Shown here: piece by piece, positions 19,127 to 30,300 of the stretch
How positions within the stretch are numbered: position 1 is the stretch's first letter
Layout of the letters: the number at the start of each line of letters is the position of its first letter
Assembly: GCA_029880285.1 (NCBI GenBank)
Contig: JAOUOS010000003.1
Coordinates: 62,001-126,000 of the forward strand
Direction of reading: 5' to 3'
DNA: 64,000 bases
From: Spirochaetia bacterium
GTDB taxonomy: Bacteria > Spirochaetota > Leptospiria > Turneriellales > JAOUOS01
Made by a program: the position numbers and the translations under genes
Notes under the pieces: generated by a model
What the model was told of the DNA's origin: nothing
Seen by the model: only the letters and a program-made list of their open reading frames with translations
Databases searched by the model: none

Positions 19127-20149
19127 CTACAAATAACCCGCTATTTGTACCGCGTTTAGCGCCGCGCCTTTTAGAAGCTGATCTCCCGATATAAAAAGAT
19201 CTAAACCTGTTTCAGGGTTTGAAATATCTTTTCTTATGCGGCCCACAAGACAATCGAACTGGCCGCTGGCTTCAATGGGCATGGGAAAGTGATTTTTTTC
19301 TCGGTTATCTACTAGTTTTAAACCGGGCGCGTTAGCTAAAATATCTCTGGCTTCTTCTACAGAAGGGGCCTTCTCTGCGAATTCAATATTTATAGCTTCT
19401 GAGTGCGCCCTTAGAACCGGTACTCTTACGCAGGTGGCGGTTATTTTAAGATTTGGATTATGAAGAATCTTTTGAGTTTCTTTTATCATTTTAATTTCTT
19501 CTTGATTGTAGCCGGTTTCATTTATAGGAGTATTATGAGAAAATAAATTAAAAGCGTAATCATAGGCTAATACCTTGGGTTCAAATTTTTTATTCTCAAT
19601 ACTTGCTTTTGTGCTTTGAATGAGTTCATCCATAACGGCCCATCCGCCGCCAGATGCCGCCTGATAAGTAGATACCACAATTCTTTTTATGCGATATTTT
19701 ACATGAAGCGGAAATACAGCCAAAAGCATGATTATAGTAGAGCAGTTAGGGTTCGCTATGATTCCGTCATGTAAATTAATATCCTGCGCGTTAACCTCGG
19801 GAACAACCAGAGGAACATAAGGATCCATTCTATATGCCGATGAATTGTCAATAAGAACACAGCTTTCTTTTATAACATCCTGAGCAAATTCTTTAGTAAC
19901 AGAACTGCCTGCCGAAAAAAGAGCGATATCCATATTTTTAAAAGAATCAGGTTTTAATTCTTCAAGAATAATTTCTTCATTTTTAAACTTCATTTTTTCA
20001 CCGGCGCTTCTTTTTGATGATAAAAGTCTTAAATTTTTTACTGGAAAATTCATTTTTTCAAGAACGTGAATAAATTCTCTGCCAACAGCCCCCGAAGCGC
20101 CCGCTATGGCAATATTTTTTGGCGATGTAGGCAGTTTATAATTTTGCAT
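19127..20149 (-). CDS. asd: Aspartate-semialdehyde dehydrogenase
   Basis: Reduces aspartyl phosphate to aspartate semialdehyde, the branch-point step towards diaminopimelate/lysine, threonine and methionine. N-terminal NADP-binding 'NIAIAGASGAVGREF', catalytic Cys in 'NPNCSTI' and the downstream 'RVPVLRAHSEAINIEF' with the active-site His are all present. I start at the ATG at 20149 (340 residues), which puts the catalytic Cys at 136, close to its usual place (~135); the longer reading would start at a TTG that forms part of a TTGACA. A perfect dyad ATGTTG-N8-CAACAT (20158-20177) lies just upstream. It lies upstream of the toxin-antitoxin pair on the same strand, but the latter has its own promoter. 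Confidence 0.95.
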   Translation of the reverse strand: MQNYKLPTSPKNIAIAGASGAVGREFIHVLEKMNFPVKNLRLLSSKRSAGEKMKFKNEEIILEELKPDSFKNMDIALFSAGSSVTKEFAQDVIKESCVLIDNSSAYRMDPYVPLVVPEVNAQDINLHDGIIANPNCSTIIMLLAVFPLHVKYRIKRIVVSTYQAASGGGWAVMDELIQSTKASIENKKFEPKVLAYDYAFNLFSHNTPINETGYNQEEIKMIKETQKILHNPNLKITATCVRVPVLRAHSEAINIEFAEKAPSVEEARDILANAPGLKLVDNREKNHFPMPIEASGQFDCLVGRIRKDISNPETGLDLFISGDQLLKGAALNAVQIAGYL

Positions 20150-20157
20150 TAGTCGGA

Positions 20158-20182
20158 ATGTTGTATTTAGACAACATGTCAA
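20158..20182 (-). promoter_or_regulatory. Dyad and TTGACA upstream of asd
   Basis: Perfect inverted repeat ATGTTG / CAACAT with 8-base loop (20158-20177), immediately downstream of TTGACA on the minus strand (20177-20182). No good -10 at 16-18 bases, so the role (operator, leader hairpin) is uncertain. Confidence 0.35.
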
Positions 20183-20260
20183 CTTTTCTATGGTAAAGAA
20201 TAGATTTTGTCATTTATTTTACTTTGCTTTTTTGTTTATTAGATTTTTAATATAAAAAGC

Positions 20261-21385
20261 CTATTTATTTTTTAATAATTTGTTATGTATTATCCAATTC
20301 TTGGGAGCAAAACCTGTTTTTTTTTTAAATGCTGCGTAAAAAGCCGAGGGGCTGTTGTAACCCACTTCATAGCAAATATTAATAATGTTTTCTGTAGGAT
20401 TCTCTACAATTAAGTTTTTCGCCTTCTCAATTCTTTTTGAGTTGATGAATTCTGAAAAATTTTGATTTAAATGCTGATTTAAAAAAGTAGAAAGCTGATG
20501 ATTGTTTATATTTAACTCTTTTGCCAATGTCTCTGATTTGAGATCATCTTTTTTATAAATTTCTTTTTTATTAATTAAGATGTTCATTGCTTTTTCTATT
20601 CTTTTAATATCAGATATATCAAGGTATTGATTAAAATATTTTTCGGTATGAAATGTACTGGTTGAAAAATAAACTTTGCCGTATTGTGTATAATAGGGCC
20701 AAATTTGAACAAAAAGATGAGCAATAAAAAGTGATGAGAAAAAAATAACGTATTCTATTAATGTGATTTCTACTATATTAAAAGATAATAAAAGAATTTT
20801 AATAAAACCATATGTTCCTATTAGTACAAATCCCATAAAAAATAATCCTGAAATCTTAATTGTAGTTTTATACTTTGGGGCCGCGTTTTTTATACTATAT
20901 TTGTTTTTTACTTTAATTAATGCGTACAAAGCAAGAAATGAATTGCAGATCAATTGAAGAAGTAAATTAAAATGATGACTAAAGTGTGTTATTTGATTTT
21001 CTGATATTACTTCTTTAATTAAAGTAATCTTGTTTTCATAAGAAAGTAAAAGATATGGAATAAAAAATACAAATTGAATAAAGGGGTATAATAAAAATAA
21101 ATAATGTTTTTTCTCCCATTTAAATTGTTTGTTTAAGACACTCTCAAAATTAAAAAAAATTGCAATACATCCCAGAGCATTTATTATTACATCTGATCCG
21201 AAAAGTTCAGGAATTAATAGAATATGTTCAGATTTTACCAGTCCCGTATAAATTGAGACATACCCGAACGCAATAAAAGTAGCTCCCAAAGATAATCCGG
21301 TAATATCTTTTTTTCTGAATATATAAAAAAGGCTGTTAACAATATATAAATAACCAATTAAATATAGTGCTCCCGCGTAAACCAT
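20261..21385 (-). CDS. Membrane-anchored AraC-family regulator
   Basis: 374 residues. The first ~230 residues contain about seven hydrophobic segments ('ALYLIGYLYIVNSLFYIF' to 'YVIFFSSLFIAHLFVQIW'), followed by an AraC double HTH ('KSETLAKELNINNHQLSTF', then 'NIICYEV'-like 'NIINICYEVGYNSPSAFYAA' and 'F.KKTGFAPKNW'). This architecture, a polytopic sensor fused to AraC, is common in Leptospira and Bacteroidetes. It would sense a membrane or extracellular signal and bind DNA at the inner face. It diverges from the giant Ig-repeat lipoprotein gene, a possible target. The dyad at 21422-21438 lies 36 bases upstream of its start. The signal is unknown. Confidence 0.85.
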   Translation of the reverse strand: MVYAGALYLIGYLYIVNSLFYIFRKKDITGLSLGATFIAFGYVSIYTGLVKSEHILLIPELFGSDVIINALGCIAIFFNFESVLNKQFKWEKKHYLFLLYPFIQFVFFIPYLLLSYENKITLIKEVISENQITHFSHHFNLLLQLICNSFLALYALIKVKNKYSIKNAAPKYKTTIKISGLFFMGFVLIGTYGFIKILLLSFNIVEITLIEYVIFFSSLFIAHLFVQIWPYYTQYGKVYFSTSTFHTEKYFNQYLDISDIKRIEKAMNILINKKEIYKKDDLKSETLAKELNINNHQLSTFLNQHLNQNFSEFINSKRIEKAKNLIVENPTENIINICYEVGYNSPSAFYAAFKKKTGFAPKNWIIHNKLLKNK

Positions 21386-21421
21386 TTGATAAATATAAAA
21401 TATTCTAAATATTATGGAATC

Positions 21422-21438
21422 ACCATAACGTATATGGT
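21422..21438. promoter_or_regulatory. Perfect dyad upstream of the membrane AraC gene
   Basis: ACCATA-ACGTA-TATGGT, an inverted repeat 36 bases upstream of the regulator's start codon. Candidate operator for the regulator itself or for the divergent lipoprotein. Confidence 0.4.
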
Positions 21439-21564
21439 TTTTCTACTCAAGAATGTTTTGCATAGGAATACAATGTCAAGTGTTTTTTGAAAATAGCTTA
21501 CTGAATAAAAACGAATTATTATAGGTAAAATATATTTTAAATATCAAATATTTTCACAAATATC

Positions 21565-21593
21565 AAAAAAAAAACAAAAAAAACAAAAAAAAC
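21565..21593 (+). repeat. Nine-base A8C tandem tract upstream of a giant lipoprotein
   Basis: A10-C-A8-C-A8-C: two exact nine-base A8C units preceded by a longer A-run. It is located ~150 bases upstream of the lipoprotein start. Such tracts slip during replication and can change promoter spacing. Confidence 0.7.
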
Positions 21594-21743
21594 AGGAAAA
21601 TATTTGTTCGGATTTATAAAACCGGAAGACAACAGCTTTTTTTTGTGTTAAAAACTTAATCATAAATTTAACAGATGTTATTATTTAACCTTATAAATTG
21701 GGGTATAAAAAATTTTTATGAAGAAGGAGCGAGAAAAACAAAA

Positions 21744-24700
21744 ATGTTAAGAAAAAGTAAAAAAGAACAAAAGAGAGCTAAATTCATATCTTTACTGATA
21801 TGTTTAACATTAATAACTTTTTTTGCGGGCATTAGCTGTAGTAAAGAAGAGGCCCCCAAGTTAGAAAACAAGACGGTAGTAGATAACAATAATCAGGATG
21901 ACACAACGAATGATGATAATCAAGATCCAATTGTAGATACCACGATATTCGAAGCTGTATTTTCTCCCGCTAATAATTCAATAATTAGCGATACTATGCC
22001 CATTGTGGTTACTTTTTCTAAAGCCGTAGATGATACTTCTTTGGTATTAACCGGTACAATGGCTTCTTCAGCGCTTATAAGCTGGGACACATCAGGCAGC
22101 GTATTAACGTTAACTCCTGCAGCAGCATGGCCAATTGGCGGCGGTCAAACACTTGTTATTGACTGCAGTGATCTTCAGGGAGTAGCATTAACAGTAAATA
22201 TTACATACACTGTTGATACAGTAGGTTCTTTAACGGCAGTGCCTTCTATAGTTACGGGTTCAACTATTACTGGTAATGAAATAATACAAATATCTTTTTC
22301 GCGTTCTATGAATGCTTCAACTTTAAGTTTGTCAGGAGCTTTTGCTTCAGAGACAGCCGCGCCTATCTGGTCGGCTAATGATACCGTTGTATCCCTTACG
22401 CCTATTTCAAGCTGGTCAGAAGGTATATTAAAAGATCTAATTATAGATTGCAATGATCTTTCGGGTGTGTCTTTAACAACATTAACCTTAAATTATACGG
22501 TGGATGGTACTGCTCCTTCAGGTAGTTCATCGGTTGTAGACGGTTCAACTGTATCAACTAGTCAGGCAATTGTAATTACATTTACTGAACCAATGGATAC
22601 AACGTCACTGGTACTTAGCGGAATATTAAGCTCTGAAGCAGCAGCGGCTGTATGGTCGGCAGGCAATACTGTTTTAACTATTATTCCTATTGTAGCATGG
22701 TCCGAAGGAGCGGCACAAACTCTTGTTATTGATATTTCAGATTTAGCTGGTAATGCGTTGCCGCAGTTAAGTTTAAGTTTTATTATTAACGCGAATGTTC
22801 CAACGGCTGTGCTAAGTCCGGCAGATGGTTCTACTATAGGACCGGTTACTTCTATTGTAATTACTTTTTCACAAACGATGAATCCTGCGACATTAAGCTT
22901 GTCTGGCAGTATGTCAACAGAAGCAGGAGCCCCCCAATGGAGCGTAAGCGATACTGTTTTAACAATAATGCCTTCAACAGCCTGGGCGGGGGGCAGTCAA
23001 GATATTATTGTTAATTGTTCTGATCCATCAGGCAATGTATTGCCAACCTTAAATTTAAACTATTTTGTAGATGCCGCGGCGCCAACAGCAGTAAATATAA
23101 CTCCTGCGTCGGGTTCAATAATAGGACCTAACGCTTCTATTGAAATTACTTTTTCAGAAACCATGACACAGGGCTCTTTGAATTTAACCGACTTAGATAT
23201 GTCAACAGAAGCAGGAGCCCCCCAATGGAGCGTAAGTGATACTGTATTAACAATAACGCCAACTACAACTTGGTCGGCCGGAGCTCGAACTTTAACGGTA
23301 CAAGCAACCGATTTATATGGTAATTTAATTTCTATACCTTTCAATTTCACTGTAGATGCTACCGCGCCTTCAGCTATGGTTTCTCCTGTAAATACTGCCA
23401 CAATAGGAGCCGATTGGCCCATTGTAATTACTTTTACTAAAACAATGGATACTTCTACTTTATCTCTTGCCGGTACTCTTTCTTCAGAAGGCAGTTTCGC
23501 GTGGTCAGGTTCAGATACTATTTTGACAATTTCACCTGCGACAACGTGGCCAAATGGAGCCGGTGGTTTAATTGTTAATGCCAGTGATACTGTAGGTAAT
23601 GCTTTACCTACAGTAAACCTAACGTATTCTGTAGACGCAGTTCTTCCGAGTGCGGTAAGTGTTTCTCCTGCGTCTGCTTCTACAATTGGTACAAATACTC
23701 CTATCAGTATTACCTTTTCAGAATCAATGGATGTTGGCAGTCTGGCTTTAACCGGCGATATGGCCGCAGAGGTAGCGGCTGTCCAGTGGAGTGTAAGCAA
23801 TACTGTACTGACAATATCTCCATCGACTACCTGGTCGGCGGGTGTTTCAAGAACCTTGACCGTAGATGGTACTGATTTATATGGTAACTTTGTTTCTCTT
23901 CCATTAAACTTTACTGTGGATGTCGCATTATTAGCGGGGGCCGCATCGCCCACTGGCGGTTCTACCATTAGCCAAAGTGAAAACATTGTTATTACATTTA
24001 CACAACAAATGAATACGGCTGCTCTTTCGCTTACTGGCACTTTGTCAGCAGAAGCATCTACAGCCTGGTCGGGCGGTGATACCATTTTAACTATCTCACC
24101 GGTAACAACATGGACAGGCGGCAGTCAAACTCTTATTGTAGACGGAACTGATTTATCCAGCAATGTTTTGCCTACAATGAGCTTAACTTATTCTGTAGAC
24201 GCTACGGCGCCAACGGCCTTAAATATATCTTCGGTTGATGGTTCAACCATTGGTCCAAATATGTCTATAAGTATTACTTTTTCTGAACCGATGACCCCGG
24301 GAAGTGAAATTCTTTTGGGAACTTTATCGGCAGACGCAGATAATGTACAGTGGAGCGCAGGTAATACAGTTTTGACAATGTCTTCTTCAGCCGGATGGAC
24401 AGCCGGCGCCGGTACATTGACAGTAGAAGCCGAAGATTTATACGGAAATTTAATTTCAATACCGCTTAGTTATACTATTGACGCGACTTCACCTACCGCG
24501 ATGGTACTGCCTTCAAATGGAGCCACTATTGGCGTAGATACGAATATAGAAATTACTTTTTCAAGAGCGATGGATACCTCGACTCTTTCGATGTCGGGTA
24601 TTTTATTTTCAGAGGGAAGCATTGCGTGGTCAGGCGGCGATACCATTTTAACACTTTCGCCTGCAACGTCATGGACAGGCGGCACGGGAAAAACACTCGT

Positions 24701-27266
24701 AGTAAACTGTAATGATACACTGGGCAGCTCTATCACGACATTAAATTTAGCATATACAGTTGATTCTACTTCGCCCACTGCTGGCATATCTGTGCTTAAT
24801 AATTCTACAATAGGCGCAGAGACTTCAATTGTTTTTACATTTACAGAATCTATGAATACGGCCGGTTTTTCAGTAACCGGCGATTTGGCTTTAGAGATGG
24901 GAGCTCTTCAGTGGAGCGCAGGGGATACGGTTTTAACTATTATTCCGGCTACGACATGGTCATCCGGAGCTTCAAAAACTTTAATTATCAATGGAACAGA
25001 TTTATATAATAACCCGATTTCTACTTTAAATCTTACTTATAATGTAGATGCTGTTTATCCTACGGCGATAGAATCTCCGTTAAGTTCAAGCACAATATCG
25101 GCTGTAACTTCAATTGTAATAACATTTTCTAAACCCATGGATACCGCCAGTCTGGCTGTAGGCGGCACCTTATCTGTAGAAGCTGCTGTTCCGGTTTGGT
25201 CAGCGGGCGATACTGTATTGACCATATATCCTTCGGCATTATGGGGCGAAGGCGCGGGCAGAACACTTATTGTAGACGCGGCCGATTTATATGGTAATTC
25301 TGTGGCTACATTAAATTTGAATTATACTGTAGATGCCACCGCGCCCACAGGCTCGGTTTCTCCTTTAAGCGGGGCCGTAATTTCTACTGAAACTTCAATT
25401 ATTATTAACTTTTCTGAAGCAATGAATACCTCAACAGTAAGTGTAACCGGAGATCTAAGCGGCGAGATGGCCGCGCTTCAGTGGTCAGCGGGCAATAGTG
25501 TACTTACTGTAAATCCTTTAGTAATTTGGACAGAGGGTTTAAGCAGGTCTTTAATAATAAACGGTGAAGATCTTCAAGGTAATGCTCTTTCTACCATGAC
25601 ACTATACTATGATATTGCAGGTTATGTTCCGCCGGTTGTTTTTCCTGTAAGCGGTTCAACAATTGGTACACATTCAGAACTAGTAATACAATTTAACAGT
25701 TCAGTGAATATTACATCGGTAATAATAGGCGGTACCTTATATTCTTTAAGTGACGGCGGTTTGTGGTCGTCAACGGTTTACACAAATGATACTCTTACAA
25801 TTCGTCCTTCAACAGCATGGAGCACGGGTACCGGGCAAACAATCACTGTTGACGCTTATAATATGGCGGGAGAAATAGAAAACGTAAGCAATTCTTATAA
25901 TATAATTGATATTGCTATTTACGTTCGCGCTGACGGCGATGATGCGTATCCCGGCTCAAAAACACAGCCTAAAAAAACCATACAGGCAGCTATTGAATCG
26001 GCTGTTCAGTATGATATGCCTATTGTAGAAATTCATGTCGCGGAAGGTGTTTACCAGACACACTATCAGGCAGGTGATTATCTGATGCTCTCTGATGGTA
26101 TTTATCTTTATGGCGGATATTCGGCATCTGACTGGTCGCTAAGAGACAGCGTGCTATATGAAACAATTATACAAGATACCAGTATAGCGGGAGGTTTAAA
26201 TACTCCTGTTGAAATTCAAAGCGTTCAATATTCATTAATAAATGGTTTTACAATAAAAGCCGGTAACGGTTATAATTCTACGGCTATTTTAATTTCTGGC
26301 AATGCTTTGGTGTCAGATAATAAGTTTGTACTAGGTAATGCCTTTAATACGAATTATGGAATTTTTGCCGCAAATTCTTCTATTATTAAAGATAACCAAA
26401 TCATAAACCAGCAGTTAAATGAAACTGTTTATGGTATTTATGAGATATCGGGAAAATCAATGATAACAGGAAATAGCATAGATTTAGGAATAAATGGTAA
26501 TTCAAATTCTTATGGAATTTATACAATATCAAGTTCTTATATTGCCAATAATCAGATAAATTCAGGCAGTAATGATTATACTTATGGTCTATATTGCAAT
26601 AATGCTTCGCCTACAGTTCTTGGTAATATTATAGACGCGGGTACAGCGGCCTTTAGTTCATACGGTATTTATAACAACTCTTCAAAACCCGCCGTTATAA
26701 ATAATGTAATAAACGGAGGTTCTGCCGCTACAAATTCTTATGGAATTTATAATCTAACATCTTTTTCTTACTTTGTGCAAAATAATACTATTATAGGTGG
26801 CCCTGCTCAAAACTCATATGGTATTTTTAAATTAGAAAAACTCAAGATTGATAATAATATTCTATTAACACAGGGAACCTCGGTAGATGTATGTTTGTAT
26901 GAGGCTAATTCTACGGATGATCCTACAACGGTAAGAAATAATGACTTATTCAGCTGTACAGTGTACCGTGATTTTGATGCTGCCTGCACGGGCAATGCTG
27001 ACGGCGATTCGCAAAACAGTACCTGCGCCTTAACCGAAGCAGAAGCGCTAACAGATGCGCTTATCTCGGGGAATGTTTCGGTCGATCCGTTATTTGTAAA
27101 TCAGGCGGGAGGTAATTTTAATTTACAGGCCGCGTCGCCTGTTTCTGTTACTGCCGGCGGTCTTGATGGCGCGGCAATAAACTGGCTTTTTAATATCGAT
27201 ATTCTCTCAGTAACAAGAACCGGAGACGGTTCAACTGGTTGGAGCATGGGAGCGTATGAATATTAG
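21744..27266 (+). CDS. Giant lipoprotein: 14 Ig-like repeats plus a beta-helix domain
   Basis: About 1840 residues from the ATG at 21744. I prefer this start to 21675 because it places a Lys/Arg-rich n-region and hydrophobic core directly before the lipobox 'FFAGISC'. An acidic Asn/Asp-rich linker follows. Fourteen tandem ~90-residue modules follow, each of the form 'P....STIG....I.ITFSE.M...SL.L.G...' ending 'LTI.P...W..G....L.V...D..GN', the SbsA/Big_5-type bacterial Ig-like domain. The last ~450 residues begin 'YVRADGDDAYPGSKTQPKKT', as in DUF1565/right-handed beta-helix proteins, with many 'SYGIYNNSS...NN.I..G' coils, ending 'TGWSMGAYEY'. It is probably an extended surface stalk carrying a carbohydrate-binding or adhesive beta-helix; the role is inference. 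The next gene repeats the same C-terminal architecture. Confidence 0.82.
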   Translation: MLRKSKKEQKRAKFISLLICLTLITFFAGISCSKEEAPKLENKTVVDNNNQDDTTNDDNQDPIVDTTIFEAVFSPANNSIISDTMPIVVTFSKAVDDTSLVLTGTMASSALISWDTSGSVLTLTPAAAWPIGGGQTLVIDCSDLQGVALTVNITYTVDTVGSLTAVPSIVTGSTITGNEIIQISFSRSMNASTLSLSGAFASETAAPIWSANDTVVSLTPISSWSEGILKDLIIDCNDLSGVSLTTLTLNYTVDGTAPSGSSSVVDGSTVSTSQAIVITFTEPMDTTSLVLSGILSSEAAAAVWSAGNTVLTIIPIVAWSEGAAQTLVIDISDLAGNALPQLSLSFIINANVPTAVLSPADGSTIGPVTSIVITFSQTMNPATLSLSGSMSTEAGAPQWSVSDTVLTIMPSTAWAGGSQDIIVNCSDPSGNVLPTLNLNYFVDAAAPTAVNITPASGSIIGPNASIEITFSETMTQGSLNLTDLDMSTEAGAPQWSVSDTVLTITPTTTWSAGARTLTVQATDLYGNLISIPFNFTVDATAPSAMVSPVNTATIGADWPIVITFTKTMDTSTLSLAGTLSSEGSFAWSGSDTILTISPATTWPNGAGGLIVNASDTVGNALPTVNLTYSVDAVLPSAVSVSPASASTIGTNTPISITFSESMDVGSLALTGDMAAEVAAVQWSVSNTVLTISPSTTWSAGVSRTLTVDGTDLYGNFVSLPLNFTVDVALLAGAASPTGGSTISQSENIVITFTQQMNTAALSLTGTLSAEASTAWSGGDTILTISPVTTWTGGSQTLIVDGTDLSSNVLPTMSLTYSVDATAPTALNISSVDGSTIGPNMSISITFSEPMTPGSEILLGTLSADADNVQWSAGNTVLTMSSSAGWTAGAGTLTVEAEDLYGNLISIPLSYTIDATSPTAMVLPSNGATIGVDTNIEITFSRAMDTSTLSMSGILFSEGSIAWSGGDTILTLSPATSWTGGTGKTLVVNCNDTLGSSITTLNLAYTVDSTSPTAGISVLNNSTIGAETSIVFTFTESMNTAGFSVTGDLALEMGALQWSAGDTVLTIIPATTWSSGASKTLIINGTDLYNNPISTLNLTYNVDAVYPTAIESPLSSSTISAVTSIVITFSKPMDTASLAVGGTLSVEAAVPVWSAGDTVLTIYPSALWGEGAGRTLIVDAADLYGNSVATLNLNYTVDATAPTGSVSPLSGAVISTETSIIINFSEAMNTSTVSVTGDLSGEMAALQWSAGNSVLTVNPLVIWTEGLSRSLIINGEDLQGNALSTMTLYYDIAGYVPPVVFPVSGSTIGTHSELVIQFNSSVNITSVIIGGTLYSLSDGGLWSSTVYTNDTLTIRPSTAWSTGTGQTITVDAYNMAGEIENVSNSYNIIDIAIYVRADGDDAYPGSKTQPKKTIQAAIESAVQYDMPIVEIHVAEGVYQTHYQAGDYLMLSDGIYLYGGYSASDWSLRDSVLYETIIQDTSIAGGLNTPVEIQSVQYSLINGFTIKAGNGYNSTAILISGNALVSDNKFVLGNAFNTNYGIFAANSSIIKDNQIINQQLNETVYGIYEISGKSMITGNSIDLGINGNSNSYGIYTISSSYIANNQINSGSNDYTYGLYCNNASPTVLGNIIDAGTAAFSSYGIYNNSSKPAVINNVINGGSAATNSYGIYNLTSFSYFVQNNTIIGGPAQNSYGIFKLEKLKIDNNILLTQGTSVDVCLYEANSTDDPTTVRNNDLFSCTVYRDFDAACTGNADGDSQNSTCALTEAEALTDALISGNVSVDPLFVNQAGGNFNLQAASPVSVTAGGLDGAAINWLFNIDILSVTRTGDGSTGWSMGAYEY

Positions 27267-27320
27267 GTAATTAAATTAATTAAAAATGATAAAAAAGAAT
27301 TAAAAAATAAGGAGATTAAA

Positions 27321-30300
27321 ATGAAAAAAGTTAAAAATACAAAAAGGAACAATAAAAATAGAAATATATTCATGTATGTTTTTATTTTTATTTTTGGGGT
27401 AATTTCTCTATGTTCAGATGAGAAAACAAAAACCACGAAATTAGAGCAAAATTCATCGTTTGAAGAATTAGACATAAATTTTGCTCTTATAGGTACGCCA
27501 ACACCGTTAAACGGCCAGGCGATAGGAACAAGTATTCCTATAACCATTTCTTTTAATGAGACAGTTGATATTACTTCAACGGTTATTAACGGAACAATGC
27601 AGGCTGAAAGTGACGGCGGTATTTGGACCTCAAGCGTGAGTACAAATGATACTTTGACCATTTCGCCAGGTGTAACCTGGACACCGGGCAGCGCCAGAAC
27701 TTTAACAATTGATTGTAATGATATGGCTGGCAATCCATATAATTTAAGTTTAAGCTATGACATTATAGATCAGGTTTTATATGTAAGAACTGACGGGGTT
27801 GATACCGCGCCGGGTTCACAAACACAGCCTAAAAAAACAATTAAGGCCGCTATTGATGCTGCTTTATCAGAGCCGTCTGTTACAGAAATTCATGTGGCAG
27901 AAGGTATTTATGAAGTAAGTTATCAGACAGGTACACATGTAAACGTAAGTAGCGGTATAATGCTTTTAGGCGGTTATTCGCCGGTTAACTGGAGCTTGAG
28001 AGATACGGCTGTATATGAAACTGTAATTCAAGATACAAGTGTAGCCGGTTCAAATAACACGGTTTTAATAAATAATTCAGAGGGTAAGTATACATTAATT
28101 GACGGTTTTACTGTTAAAGCGGGTTCAGGTTATAGCTCGACGGCTGTAAGCGCCAATTCAGCAGGCGGCGGACCGGTTACTATCAGTAATAACAATCTGG
28201 TTTTGGGAACGGCAATGAATGAAAATTATGGGGCCTATTTAAATAGTGAAACTATTTTTAACAATAATACTATTTCAGGTTCTAGTTATAATATAGTTTA
28301 TGCTGTTTATAATAGTGGTAATGCCAGTAAAATTCAAAATAATACAATAACTTTGGGAACCGGAACCATGGGTGATGCCGCGGGTTCAAAATCTTATGGG
28401 ATTTTTACGAACCAATCGGCAATTATTACAGGAAATTTAATAGATCCGGGTAGTAATGAACTAGCCACGTATGGTATTTACAACATAAATTCTGCGTCAA
28501 CGATTATGCAAAATACCATTAAAGGCGGAACTTCAACTATGACTTATGGCATTTATAATGACAACTCAAGACCGGGCATTGTTAATAATTATATTAGCGG
28601 CGGTTCGGGTTCAGGGACTAACACGTATGGGATTTATAATACCGGGGCAGACTCGTCGTCTTTTGTTGTTTATAACAATACGATACATACAGGTTCAGGA
28701 AATTCCGATGGAATTAACGGGTTAAATGATTTAAAAATAATTAATAATATTATTTTTGCCAACTGGTGGGATGGCACGGACTACTGTCTTAGAGAAGCAA
28801 ACGCTACAGATGATCCGTCTTTAGTTCAAAATAATAATTTTTTTGGATGCAATAAGGTTTATCGAGACTGGGATGCCGGGTGTACAACAAATGAAGATGG
28901 AGATTCACTTAACAGTACCTGTACATTGAACGAAATGGAAGCTTTAACTGATATTACCGTTAGCGGCAATATTTCTGAAGATCCTATTTTTGTAGATCAT
29001 TTTGGCGGTGACTGGCGCCTGAACTCAACCTCTCCTGTAGCGGTAACTGAGGGCGGTTTAGACGGTTTAGCTGTTAGCTGGCTTTTTACGTCTGATGCCG
29101 CGGGAACAGTTCGAACAGGCGACGGTACAACAGGCTGGAGCATGGGCGCCCATGAAATTGACGGCGCTGTTGGCGGCGGTTTTGGTCTCGATAGCTATGA
29201 ATATGATAGTACATTTGATGACGCGAATAATATAATTATTAGTGGCGCGGCGCAAGATCATACAGTGCACCATGTTTCTGATGCTGATTATATAAAATTT
29301 ACTGTTACATTTGCTGCTGATTATGATATAAACATAATTAATGTATCTGCCGGTTTAGACGCAAGTCTTGAACTTTATGATGCAGCATTTGCGCAGGTAG
29401 GTACAACTGTAAACGCGGCTGGCGCTGGCGTTGGCGAGTCTATCGCCGCCGTAGCTTTAACGCCCCAGACATATTATGTTAAAGTAACGTCTGTAAGTAC
29501 GGGTTCGTATCAGGTTCAGGTTCAAATTGTACCGGATGTAAACGAAGTTAATGATGATTTTGCGTCAGCTTCGGTTATTGTTGCAGATGCGGCAGCACAA
29601 AGTTTGAATTTACATGATATTAATGACGTTGATTTTTTAACATTAATAGTGCCAACTGATAGCTTTTATGGCATTTTGCTTAATAATGTCTCTTCAAGCC
29701 TTGATATAAGTTTTGAGTTTTATGATTCTACTTATACTCTGATAGGAGGCCCATATAATAGCGGAGGAGCAGGAGGTAATGAAGAGATGTTTTCGACCTA
29801 TTTGCTTACGGGTACTTATTACATAAAAGTTATTGGTGATGGCGTAAATCCTGGAATCTATGACGCATTTGTTTATCAAGGCGATCTATTTGAGCCCAAT
29901 GATAGTTTCGGGACAGCATCTGCGATTGTTATAAATGATCCCGCGCAAAATCATTCGCTTGATACAGCAACAGATATAGATTATATTCAATTTGATGTAA
30001 TAGATCCGGTTGATTATAATATAAGTATTGCCGGAGTAGATCCTGCTGTAGATATAAGTTTTTCACTTTATGACTCTGCATTTGCACTGGTAAGCGGCCC
30101 AATAAACTCTGCTGGCGTTGGCGCAGACGAGATTTTAACTGCAATTGCCTTAACGGCCCAAACTTATTATATAGAGGTACAGGCTGCAAATTCAGCTATT
30201 GGAACATATTCTATAGTTGTTGAAAAATCTTGTGGTAATGGTGTTGTTGAAGGTGCTGAAACCTGTGATGATGGCAATAATATTGACGGTGACTTTTGTT

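Larger units (their letters stand above)
21386..21743. other. Divergent intergenic region
   Basis: No gene. Holds the dyad at 21422-21438, a homopolymeric A/C tract at 21565-21593, and GGAG at 21726-21729, 14 bases before the preferred ATG of the lipoprotein at 21744. Promoters are not clear by eye. Confidence 0.6.

Noticed and set aside
23060..24085. Minus-strand ORF of 341 codons in the Ig-repeat lipoprotein gene
   Set aside because: Shadow of tandem Ig repeats; Pro/Val/Ala-rich low-complexity pattern repeated with the same period.
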